Shown piece by piece: positions 6,465-13,338 of a stretch of 14,093 nt of DNA; the first letter of the stretch is position 1; every line of letters begins with the position of its first letter. The stretch spans positions 1 through 14,093 of the forward strand of contig JAENVT010000175.1 of assembly GCA_016650435.1 (NCBI GenBank), in the 5' to 3' direction. The notes below the pieces were generated by a model that was given only the letters and a program-made list of their open reading frames with translations, made no database searches and had not been told where the DNA came from. Source of the DNA: Ilumatobacteraceae bacterium. Lineage in GTDB: Bacteria > Actinomycetota > Acidimicrobiia > Acidimicrobiales > Ilumatobacteraceae. A program made the position numbers and the translations under genes.

Positions 6465-8765
6465 GTGAAACAACGGAGGCGGCTGGTCATGCTGGTCTCG
6501 TTGGCGACGACGTTCTTGTGGTCGTCACCGGCGGCAGCCGATGGCCAACCGGTACCCGGATTTGGAATCAATGGCGTGATGATCGATGCCAGCTTCGCTG
6601 CCGGCAGGCAGGTCAGACCCGAGCAAGTCGTGCAGTTGGCCGACGGATCGCTGGTGGTCAGCGGATTTCTTCAGACGCCCGGCCAACCGGCGGTGCAGCA
6701 GTTCGTGGCTCGGTATTCGCCGCTCGGTCACCTGGATGCAACGTTCGGAGCAGGCGGTGTCATCTTCCCAGCGGGCGTCCTGGGCGACCTCACTCCGCTT
6801 GCCGATGGCCGAACAATCGCTACCACGCTGTCGGCCACCGCCGGCCTGAACGTCATCGAGGCCGATGGAACGATCGATGCCCTTCCGATTCACCTCTTCC
6901 CTCGGCAACTGGTGGGGCGACCGGACGGAGCCACGTACGCGCTGGGCGACAGCGCCGGCGGCACGCGGGTCGCGTCGTTGGTCAGGCCCGACACGTCGAT
7001 CGATACGACGTTCAACCCCGACATCGCCGCGCTCTTGCCAACCGGGTCGCGAATGGGCGCCACCAACGTCGCGTACTCATCATCCAATGGCACAGTCCTG
7101 TCCGATGGTCGCCTCGTCGTTGCATTTGCATATACAAGCGCGGCGCCCAACCAGGTGTTGTGCGGCCTGGTTGCGTTGCTGAGCGATGGCAGCTACGACA
7201 TCACATTCGGTGTAGGCGGAATCGTCTCCACACCACGCGCCGTCTGTCGGGTCGCTCACTTTGCCAACGACACGATCCGGATGACCGGAGATTTCGGCGA
7301 TCCAGTTCTAGCGTTCTCGCCCGACGGCACGCCGTTGGGCACCGTCGCCCCGCCGCTCGACGACGTGAACCTCGCGTTCGCGGGCACGGGCGGTTTCTAC
7401 CGACAGATCGCTTCGAATGGGATCGCCGGGTTGGACCAACTCGGCAACTCCGACTCGTCATTCGGTGCGGGCGGCGTCGCGACACTGCCCGGCATGTCGA
7501 TCAACGGGTTCTCGCTGCTCGATTCGGGTGACATCGTCGCTTGGGGCAACCCGATCGGCAACACATCGGCATTGGCACTCGGCTTGATCGACGGATCGGC
7601 CGGCGTCGCTCTCCAGCAGCCAGCGGTTGCAACCACCAAGTACGTGCCCGTTGTGCAGCGGCGGATCCTCGACACCCGCGATGGGACCGGCGCGCCGGCC
7701 GGGGTTGTCGGTGCCGGCGGACAGATCGACCTGCAGATCACCGGAGTCGGGAGCGTGCCGGCCACCGGGGTCGCCGCCGTGGTGCTGAACGTCACCGCTG
7801 CCGAAGCTACGCAAGCGGGCTACGTCTCGGTCTATCCATCGGGTATCCGGCGACCCCTGGTGTCGAGCCTCAACCTCGAAGCGATCGGGCAGACCGTCGC
7901 CAATCTGGTCACCGTGAAGGTCGGGGCGAACGGCAAGGTCGCTTTGTTCACGTCGGGTGGCACGCATCTCATCGCCGATCTCGCCGGGTACTACGTGCCC
8001 ACCTCGGCATCCTCGGACGGGCGGCTGCAGACCTCGACACCAGAGCGCATCCTCGACACACGCCAAGGCCTCGGTGCGCCGCAAGGCAAGCTTCAAGCTG
8101 GTGGCGAACTCAACCTGCAAGTCACTGGACATGGACCCGTGCCGGGCAACGGCGTGTCGGCCGTCGTGCTCAACGTCACCGCGGATCAAGCGACCGCCGC
8201 TGGGTTTGTCACCGTATGGCCCACTGGCAATGCGATGCCGACCGTCTCGAATCTCAATCTGCTAGCCGGTGAGACACGCGCCAACCTTGTCATCGTGCCC
8301 ATCGGCTCCGGCGGCGCAGTTTCACTGTTCACGATGGGTGGCGCAGATCTGATCGCCGATGTCGCCGGGTGGTTCACCGACTCCACTGCGGCTTTGGGCA
8401 GCGCCGGCTTGTTCGTTCCGGTCACCCCCGTGCGGATGCTGGACACCCGCCAGGAAACGATCTCGCCGACTTCACCAGTCAGCTCCATCACTCGCCAGAT
8501 CGGATCCACGGCGGTCGTCCCACCCAACGCAGCAATCGCGGTCGCCGCGAACATCACTGTGACCCAATCGGGTGGGGCGGGCTACGTCACCGCATGGCCG
8601 GCGCACACCGATCGCCCGCTGGTGTCGAACCTCAACACGGTTCGCTCCGGCCAGACAATTCCAAACGCGGTGATGGTGCCACTCGGCCTCGATGCGGTGA
8701 GCCTCTACACCCAGGCCGGCTGCCACCTGATCATCGACGTCACCGGCTGGTACACCCTCCACTGA
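6465..8765 (+). CDS. secreted protein with delta-60-like propeller and three C-terminal repeat modules
   Basis: The 766-residue product starts with a signal peptide: MKQRRR, a hydrophobic core (7-20), and a probable cleavage after PAAA (22-25). Residues about 31-385 carry motifs of the delta-60/DUF5122 beta-propeller type, such as RYSPLGHLDATFGAGGVI (83-100), LLSDGSYDITFGVGG (238-252) and NSDSSFGAGGV (328-338), each with a D-x-T/S-F-G pattern, separated by DG-containing strands. From 393 on there are three copies of a roughly 118-residue module. No sortase motif, lipobox or C-terminal membrane helix is visible, so it is released or bound non-covalently. The start is uncertain: GTG 6465 gives the only start with a charged n-region and fits a leaderless promoter; GTG 6456 would lie inside the -10; ATG 6489 has GGAGG 9 nt upstream but would lose the arginines. 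Function unknown; I infer a surface or extracellular adhesive role. Confidence 0.85.
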   Translation: MKQRRRLVMLVSLATTFLWSSPAAADGQPVPGFGINGVMIDASFAAGRQVRPEQVVQLADGSLVVSGFLQTPGQPAVQQFVARYSPLGHLDATFGAGGVIFPAGVLGDLTPLADGRTIATTLSATAGLNVIEADGTIDALPIHLFPRQLVGRPDGATYALGDSAGGTRVASLVRPDTSIDTTFNPDIAALLPTGSRMGATNVAYSSSNGTVLSDGRLVVAFAYTSAAPNQVLCGLVALLSDGSYDITFGVGGIVSTPRAVCRVAHFANDTIRMTGDFGDPVLAFSPDGTPLGTVAPPLDDVNLAFAGTGGFYRQIASNGIAGLDQLGNSDSSFGAGGVATLPGMSINGFSLLDSGDIVAWGNPIGNTSALALGLIDGSAGVALQQPAVATTKYVPVVQRRILDTRDGTGAPAGVVGAGGQIDLQITGVGSVPATGVAAVVLNVTAAEATQAGYVSVYPSGIRRPLVSSLNLEAIGQTVANLVTVKVGANGKVALFTSGGTHLIADLAGYYVPTSASSDGRLQTSTPERILDTRQGLGAPQGKLQAGGELNLQVTGHGPVPGNGVSAVVLNVTADQATAAGFVTVWPTGNAMPTVSNLNLLAGETRANLVIVPIGSGGAVSLFTMGGADLIADVAGWFTDSTAALGSAGLFVPVTPVRMLDTRQETISPTSPVSSITRQIGSTAVVPPNAAIAVAANITVTQSGGAGYVTAWPAHTDRPLVSNLNTVRSGQTIPNAVMVPLGLDAVSLYTQAGCHLIIDVTGWYTLH
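7641..8762 (+). repeat. three divergent tandem protein modules in the secreted protein
   Basis: Modules span about 7641-8000, 8016-8375 and 8409-8762 (residues 393-512, 518-637, 649-766). Each opens with V-x-x-x-R-[IM]-L-D-T-R, has a central VVLNVT-type strand (in module three VAANITVT) followed by AGYV/AGFV and a SNLN or SSLN turn with Q-T or E-T-x-x-N, and closes with LFT or LYT, then LIADLAGYY, LIADVAGWF or LIIDVTGWY. The pattern is shared at protein level and diverged at DNA level, so the copies are old. The third lacks the GxGAP block after LDTR, and contains a lone Cys (C753). I have seen such modules in actinobacterial secreted proteins but cannot name the family. Confidence 0.83.
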
Positions 8766-8769
8766 GCCC

Positions 8770-8812
8770 GCGATGAGAGATATGCGGCGCCGGTGGGCTC
8801 ATCTCTCATCGC
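8770..8812. terminator. bidirectional hairpin between convergent genes
   Basis: A perfect 12-bp inverted repeat, GCGATGAGAGAT (8770-8781) and ATCTCTCATCGC (8801-8812), encloses a 19-nt loop. It sits in the 52-nt gap between the secreted-protein stop (8765) and the binding-protein stop (8818), so it can end both transcripts. No T-run follows in either direction, typical of tailless actinobacterial terminators. GAGCCC (8764-8769) and GGGCTC (8795-8800) allow a competing hairpin (see findings). Confidence 0.72.
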
Positions 8813-8817
8813 ACGGA

Positions 8818-10341
8818 CTAGCCGTTGCGGGAGTTGTAGTCGGCGATCAGGGCGTCGGCTTGCGCCGCAGACGCTGCCAACGTCGCCGCCACATCGGCAC
8901 CGCCGAAGATCGCAGCGACACCTTGCGCCGTCACCGTGCGCACCTCGCGCAGTGGTCCGAGGATCGGGCCGACCGAAGTCGGCGCGTCGGGCGACGACAA
9001 CAACTGGTCGTACGGGACCTTGAAACGAGGGTCGGTGGTCCACGTTGTCTTCAGCGGGTCGAGCGTCAAGGCATCGGTTCGCACGGGCACATACCCGGTG
9101 GCCGACGACCACTCACTCTGCTGCTGAGCGGCCGTCAGGTAGGTGATGAAGTCCCACGATGCCGCGGTGCGCACGTCGTCGCCGGTATCTACGACCCACA
9201 ACGATGCCCCACCGACCAACGCGCCGGGCTTGCCGTCGGGGCCGGGCATCGCGGCTATCCCTAGGTCGTCGGGCGCGATCTGCGGGAATTGACCGCCCGC
9301 CAAGACCGCCAGCACCCCGCCGATTGCCGCCGACGTGGCGATGGTCATGGCTGCCGGCTCGGCGTTGTCGGCCAGCTTCAGCAGGTTGTCGATCCCACCA
9401 GCGTTGTCACCGACGTTGACAGCCAGCCCGTCGGCAATCAACGACTGCATCAGCGTGAGCAGCGATTGGCCCACGGCATTGTTGTACAGCACCTTGGTAG
9501 CACGCGCGCTGCGACCGTTCTGGTCGTCGGCGTAGAACTCGCCCGCCTTGGCAAACCACTGCTCGATGTACCAGCCGCCGCCGGAATCGAAGCCAGAGTC
9601 GAGGGCCAGCCCGTACTTCGCCGCGCCCGACTGGACGATCGCTTGGCTGTCAGCGCGCAACTCATCGAGTGAGACAGGCGGCTTGTCGGGGTCGAGCCCA
9701 GCGGCGATGAACTTCTTCTTGTTGTAGAACAGCACCGGGTTGGAGATGTTGAACGGAATCGACCACTGCACACCTTGGGTGGCATAGGCACCGAGCCCGG
9801 TCGCCAAGAACGCGCTCGTGTCGTACCCGCTCGACTTCACGCAGGCCTCGGCGGGAACCACCGACTGCGAATCGACCATCTGCTGCACCATGTACTCGGG
9901 CATCTGCACCAAGTCCGGTCGATTGGCCTGACCAGCTTGCAGGTACTTGTCGATGGTCTGCTCGTAGCTCCCTTCGATCAACGTCACGTGGACCTTCGAC
10001 TGACCGGCGTCGTAGGCATCGGTCAACTTCTGCAACTCGTCGGCGAGCGGACCGTTCATCCCGTGCCAGAACGTCAATTCGACCGGACCGCTGGCCGATG
10101 CCAATGCATCCGTCGGGCAGTTCGGCAACGTGTCGAGCAGCGCCGCGGTTGTGGTCGGTGCGATCGTCGTGTCGACTGGAGGCAAGGTGTCGCCGACCGG
10201 CAGCGTTACACCAGGCGCGAGGGTGACCGGCGGAGGCTGGGTCACGACCGTTGGCTTCCTGCCGGCGGTAATGATCGACTTGCCCGAGCCGCACGACACC
10301 GCGATGAGCAGCAACGGCATCAGCGCGGCGACCCGCCTCAC
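8818..10341 (-). CDS. ugpB: UgpB-like ABC transporter substrate-binding lipoprotein
   Basis: This 507-residue binding protein would capture the substrate outside the membrane for the permeases encoded upstream. It has a lipoprotein signal (MRRVAALMPLLLIAVSC, C17 lipidated) and a Pro/Thr-rich linker at about 29-72 (PPVTLAPGVTLPVGDTLPPVD) that holds the domain away from the membrane. The solute-binding fold starts at about 86: ELTFWHGMNGPLADEL (88-103), GSYEQTIDKYL (124-134), PFNISNPVLFYN (196-207), AGLDPDKPPVSLDEL (214-228), GGASLWV (377-383), and TGYVPV (415-420). These blocks follow E. coli UgpB, so glycerol-3-phosphate or a glycerophosphodiester is the best guess; other sugars remain possible. 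GTG 10341 is the start, with a 4-nt GTGA overlap with the upstream permease; a longer in-frame reading upstream to 10983 is spurious because it lies over the permease. Confidence 0.86.
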   Translation of the reverse strand: MRRVAALMPLLLIAVSCGSGKSIITAGRKPTVVTQPPPVTLAPGVTLPVGDTLPPVDTTIAPTTTAALLDTLPNCPTDALASASGPVELTFWHGMNGPLADELQKLTDAYDAGQSKVHVTLIEGSYEQTIDKYLQAGQANRPDLVQMPEYMVQQMVDSQSVVPAEACVKSSGYDTSAFLATGLGAYATQGVQWSIPFNISNPVLFYNKKKFIAAGLDPDKPPVSLDELRADSQAIVQSGAAKYGLALDSGFDSGGGWYIEQWFAKAGEFYADDQNGRSARATKVLYNNAVGQSLLTLMQSLIADGLAVNVGDNAGGIDNLLKLADNAEPAAMTIATSAAIGGVLAVLAGGQFPQIAPDDLGIAAMPGPDGKPGALVGGASLWVVDTGDDVRTAASWDFITYLTAAQQQSEWSSATGYVPVRTDALTLDPLKTTWTTDPRFKVPYDQLLSSPDAPTSVGPILGPLREVRTVTAQGVAAIFGGADVAATLAASAAQADALIADYNSRNG

Positions 10342-11201
10342 CCTTTGACCGCCCCGGCAGTCAGGCCACGAACCAACTGACGCTGGAACACGACCAGCAC
10401 GACAAAGATCGGCAGGGCGGCGATCACGGTGCCGGCCGTGACCAGATTGAGTCGGGAGATGTCGCCGATCTTCAACCGTTCCAGCCCGATCTGAATGGTG
10501 CGGTGGGCATCGTCGGTCGTGATCGCCTGCGGCCACAGATACTGATTCCACGTGCCGAGGAACGTGAACAAAGCGAGTGCCCCGAGCGTCGGGCGGCACA
10601 ATGGCATGGCCACTTCCCACAGGAACCGGAAGTGACCGACACCATCCAGCGACGCGGCCTCGCGCAACTCCTTCGGCACGGTCAAGAAGACCTGACGGAC
10701 CAGGAACGTGCCGAACGTCGTCGCCAGCAATGGCACGATCAAGCCCTGGTAGCTGTTGATCCAGCCGAGCGAGTCGATGGTGCGCTGATTGACCACAACG
10801 GTCAGTTCGGCCGGTACCAGCAGTGTGGCGAGGAAGAAGATGAAGACCGGGCCCTTGCCGGGGAAGTCGAGGAACGCGAAGGCATAGGCCGAGAGCAAGC
10901 TGGTGATGATCACTCCAAACGTCACGGCGACGGCGACGACCACGCTGTTCAACATCAGCCGCCCGAGATCGCCGATCTTCCATGCCGCGCGCAGGGTGTC
11001 GAGCGTGAAGTTGATCGGCAGCAATGACTTCGGGTGGTCGATCGCATCGGGGCCGCTCTTCAATGCCTGCATCAACGCGGCGTAGATAGGGAACAGCACG
11101 ATGAACGCAAGAAAGATCAGCAACGCATAACGGCCGACCTTGCGCGCTCCGTGCACGACCTCGGTCGTGCCGGTGTCAGTTACCCCAGATCTAAGTGCCA
11201 T
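10338..11201 (-). CDS. ugpE: ABC transporter permease, MalG/UgpE type
   Basis: The 287-residue membrane protein has six predicted helices (about 23-45, 84-109, 116-137, 151-172, 203-224 and 253-273). The cytoplasmic EAA loop that docks on the ATPase reads ELREAASLDGVGHFRFLWEV (178-197) followed by AMPL, the standard EAA-x3-G pattern. FLGTWNQYLWP (214-224) is another signature of the MalG/UgpE subfamily. I placed the start at ATG 11201, overlapping the upstream permease by 11 nt; GTG 11225 would add eight residues and a 35-nt overlap and is less likely. It ends in a 4-nt overlap with the binding protein. Together with the other permease it forms the membrane channel. Subfamily is clear; the Ugp name rests on the binding protein. 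Confidence 0.87.
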   Translation of the reverse strand: MALRSGVTDTGTTEVVHGARKVGRYALLIFLAFIVLFPIYAALMQALKSGPDAIDHPKSLLPINFTLDTLRAAWKIGDLGRLMLNSVVVAVAVTFGVIITSLLSAYAFAFLDFPGKGPVFIFFLATLLVPAELTVVVNQRTIDSLGWINSYQGLIVPLLATTFGTFLVRQVFLTVPKELREAASLDGVGHFRFLWEVAMPLCRPTLGALALFTFLGTWNQYLWPQAITTDDAHRTIQIGLERLKIGDISRLNLVTAGTVIAALPIFVVLVVFQRQLVRGLTAGAVKG

Positions 11202-12087
11202 AGTGCACCCGCTTTTCAAGGCCACGGAACTGCACGAATGCGAGTACGAGCAAGACGAAGAACAGCAGGACTGCCGCGGTCGACTTCAGACCGATGTCGT
11301 TCTTGATCAACGAGGTCTGCCCGTAGATCAGGTAGGCCACTGACTCCGTCGGGCGTTGCGGGTTTGGTCCTCCTTGGGTGAGCAACGCAACCTCGCCGTA
11401 TGCCTGGAAGGCCCGGGTCGTCAGCACCACCGAGGTGAAAAGAATTGTCGGGCCGAGCATCGGGATGGTGACATTGGTGAAACGCATCCATCCGCCCGCG
11501 CCGTCGACGAACGCGCTTTCGTACAACTCGCGAGGAATGCCTTGTAGCGCCGCAGTCATGACGATGAACGTGAACCCGAGGCTGGCCCAGATGCTGCTGA
11601 GCGCGACAGCGGGTAGTGCGGTACCGGGATCCTGCAGCAAACCCGGGGTCTTCAGCGACGGAATCAGGCCATGGAAGAGATCCGGCAACACTCCGACCTG
11701 AGGCTGTAGCAAGACGAACCACACCAGGCTGGCAACGGCGACGCTGGTGGCGACGGTCGACGAGAACACAGTGCGGAAGAAGCCGATGCCCCGGATCTGC
11801 TTGTCGGCGAGGACGGCAAGACCGATGCCCAGCGCCAGCCCGATGGGCACCGTCATCAGGGCCAGACGCATGTTGTTCGCCAATGCGTGCTGGAACTCGT
11901 GGCTGCGGAACACGTCGATGTATTGACCCCACCCGCCTTCACGACATCGTTTGCCGGTTGCATCGCAACGCAGGTGACCGAGCTGGATCGCCCGAACCAA
12001 CGGGTACACCACGAACACGCCGAGAATTGCCGCCGAGGGCACCAACATGCCGATTGCCACCGGCAGGTCGCGCCACTTTCGCCTCAT
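11191..12087 (-). CDS. ugpA: ABC transporter permease, MalF/UgpA type
   Basis: The 298-residue permease has six predicted helices (about 11-33, 72-95, 105-127, 158-181, 212-230 and 268-288). Its EAA loop is ELYESAFVDGAGGWMRFTNV (187-206) then TIPML, fitting the family. ATG 12087 overlaps the ATPase stop by 4 nt (ATGA) and has AGGA (12096-12099 on this strand) 8 nt upstream. An oddity is the first extracytoplasmic loop, which carries two cysteines seven residues apart (C41 and C48 within RCDATGKRC) and so could form a disulfide; I would not expect it in most relatives. It pairs with the other permease as a heterodimer. Substrate follows from the binding protein and is not determined by this gene. 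Confidence 0.87.
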   Translation of the reverse strand: MRRKWRDLPVAIGMLVPSAAILGVFVVYPLVRAIQLGHLRCDATGKRCREGGWGQYIDVFRSHEFQHALANNMRLALMTVPIGLALGIGLAVLADKQIRGIGFFRTVFSSTVATSVAVASLVWFVLLQPQVGVLPDLFHGLIPSLKTPGLLQDPGTALPAVALSSIWASLGFTFIVMTAALQGIPRELYESAFVDGAGGWMRFTNVTIPMLGPTILFTSVVLTTRAFQAYGEVALLTQGGPNPQRPTESVAYLIYGQTSLIKNDIGLKSTAAVLLFFVLLVLAFVQFRGLEKRVHYGT

Positions 12088-13112
12088 CCGACTCGTCCTG
12101 ATAGATCCAGCCTGTGCAACGTGACCGGGTCGAACCGGTGACGGTGGGCTTCGGCCGCATCGATCTTGATCTCGGCACCAATCGGGGGTGCAACGGACTC
12201 GGCATCCTGGCGCACGACCACGCGCGTACCCGCCGCATCGCAGATCAGCAAGGTCTCGTGGCCGAGCTGCTCGACCATGCGAATGGTTACCGGCAGGCCG
12301 CCGTTCGTCGATACCCGCAGGTGCTCCGGCCGCACCCCTACCAGGGCGTCGCTGCGCTCGAACAGCCCGGCCGGCATCACGTTCATCGGGGGTGTTCCGA
12401 TGAACGTGGCGACGAACACGGTCTCGGGTTTGGCGTAGACCGCTTGCGGTGTGCCGATCTGCTGGAGCTGGCCTCGGCTCATCACCGCCACCGTTGTCCC
12501 CATGGTCATTGCCTCCACCTGATCGTGGGTGACGTAGATGATCGTTGCGTCGAGACGGCGGTGCAGATCGACGAGTTCAGCGCGGGTTTCGCCGCGCAAT
12601 TTCGCATCGAGGTTCGACAGCGGCTCGTCCATGCAGAAGACCGCCGGCTGGCGCACGATGGCGCGAGCGAGCGCAACACGCTGACGTTGGCCACCACTGA
12701 GCTGACCGGGTTTGCGGTCGAGATACTCAGTGAGGCCCAATGCCTCGGCAGCTGACTTGGCCTTGGCGGCGCGATCTACCTTCGACTCGCCGCGGACCTT
12801 GAGTGGGAACTCGATGTTGGCCTGCGCGGTCTTGTGCGGGTACAACGCGTAACTCTGGAAAACCATCGCCACATCGCGCATCTTCGGCTCGATGTCGTTG
12901 ACCTTCGTGTTGCCGATGTAGATGTCGCCGCTCGTCGGATTCTCGAGACCGGCCACCATTCGCAGCAACGTGCTCTTGCCGCAACCCGACGGGCCCAACA
13001 GGATCATGAAGTCGTGATCCTCGATGTCGAGCGACACGTCGTCGACTGCCTTCACCGCTGCTGCGCCTTCCCCGAACGATTTGGTGATGTGCTCGAGTCG
13101 TACCTGCGCCAC
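12084..13112 (-). CDS. ugpC: ABC transporter ATPase, UgpC/MsmK/MalK type
   Basis: The 342-residue ATPase powers import through the two permeases. Walker A GPSGCGKST (40-48), Q-loop Q86 in VFQSYALYPH, signature LSGGQRQRVALAR (138-150), Walker B VFCMDEPLSNLDAKLR (158-173, catalytic E163) and the H-loop H196 in YVTHDQVEAMT are all intact. A C-terminal TOBE-type regulatory region (about 235-330; FIGTPPMNVMPAG, VGVRPEHLRV) marks the CUT1 subclass; some members energise several importers, so the gene could serve more than this operon. The start is inferred as GTG 13112 because it gives MAQVRLEHITKSFG, the family's usual N-terminus, and because a TACTGT hexamer lies 6 nt upstream; ATG 13130 would add six residues. 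Much longer in-frame extension to 13736 is an artefact antisense to the kinase gene. First gene of the operon. Confidence 0.92.
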   Translation of the reverse strand: MAQVRLEHITKSFGEGAAAVKAVDDVSLDIEDHDFMILLGPSGCGKSTLLRMVAGLENPTSGDIYIGNTKVNDIEPKMRDVAMVFQSYALYPHKTAQANIEFPLKVRGESKVDRAAKAKSAAEALGLTEYLDRKPGQLSGGQRQRVALARAIVRQPAVFCMDEPLSNLDAKLRGETRAELVDLHRRLDATIIYVTHDQVEAMTMGTTVAVMSRGQLQQIGTPQAVYAKPETVFVATFIGTPPMNVMPAGLFERSDALVGVRPEHLRVSTNGGLPVTIRMVEQLGHETLLICDAAGTRVVVRQDAESVAPPIGAEIKIDAAEAHRHRFDPVTLHRLDLSGRVG

Positions 13113-13124
13113 GACCGAACAGTA
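13113..13124 (-). promoter_or_regulatory. putative leaderless -10 for the importer operon
   Basis: On the minus strand TACTGT (13124 to 13119), 4/6 to TATAAT and fitting TAnnnT, is followed by 6 nt and GTG 13112, with no Shine-Dalgarno site. No -35 element is recognisable 16-18 nt upstream, so an activator may be needed or the call may be wrong. Confidence 0.38.
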
Positions 13125-13147
13125 GGCCATGACCACTCGAGCACGGT

Positions 13148-13161
13148 TACGATGCCGGTCG
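13148..13161 (+). promoter_or_regulatory. putative leaderless -10 for the mini-DksA/kinase pair
   Basis: TACGAT (13148-13153), 4 of 6 to TATAAT and fitting TAnnnT, ends 8 nt before ATG 13162; no Shine-Dalgarno sequence is visible. No good -35 is found at the normal spacing. The whole divergent gap is only 49 nt (13113-13161), so both promoters share it. Confidence 0.42.
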
Positions 13162-13338
13162 ATGAGCGACGCCGCCAACTTGCCTCTCGACCTCGATGGC
13201 ATCGAGCGCGATCTCGCCGATGTCGAGGTGGCCTTGGCTCGTCTCGACGCCGGCACGTATTGGACGGACGAGGTCACCGGCGCCGAGCTACCGCACGATC
13301 TCCTCGCGGCCAATCCGACGGCGCGCCGACTGGCGTGA
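13162..13338 (+). CDS. DksA/TraR C-terminal-like mini-protein without zinc ligands
   Basis: The 58-residue acidic protein reads DGIERDLADVEVALARLDAG (12-31), then TYWTDEVTGAELPHDLL and NPTARRLA. This follows the end of DksA/TraR proteins, where a helix ending in ALxRLxxGTYG leads into CxxCG, a P-hx-x-L stretch and ARxC. Here the usual cysteines are absent (D36 and T39 in the CxxC positions), the sequence stops just after the ARR, and the N-terminal coiled coil is missing. It therefore cannot bind zinc in the standard way and is too short to reach into the RNA polymerase channel as DksA does. The ATG at 13162 is supported by the TACGAT hexamer; an earlier ATG at 13129 would add a basic stretch unlike the family. 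Its stop overlaps the kinase gene start by 4 nt, implying joint expression. Function unknown. Confidence 0.66.
   Translation: MSDAANLPLDLDGIERDLADVEVALARLDAGTYWTDEVTGAELPHDLLAANPTARRLA

Noticed and set aside
6426..6473. A 16-residue longer cyclophilin from 6473
   Set aside because: It starts inside the secreted-protein gene and the added residues lack family resemblance; the -10 hexamer fits ATG 6425.
6475..6489. GGAGG followed by ATG 6489 as the true start of the secreted protein
   Set aside because: That start removes all positive residues of the signal peptide; the GGAGG is explained by arginine codons. I kept it only as an alternative.
8764..8812. A functional H-type RNA pseudoknot
   Set aside because: The arms interlock on paper, but there is no linker to span the 12-bp stem, so simple competing hairpins are more plausible.
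10342..10983. A 214-residue in-frame N-terminal extension of the binding-protein reading frame
   Set aside because: It lies entirely over the UgpE-like permease, has no recognisable domain, and the lipoprotein signal begins at GTG 10341.
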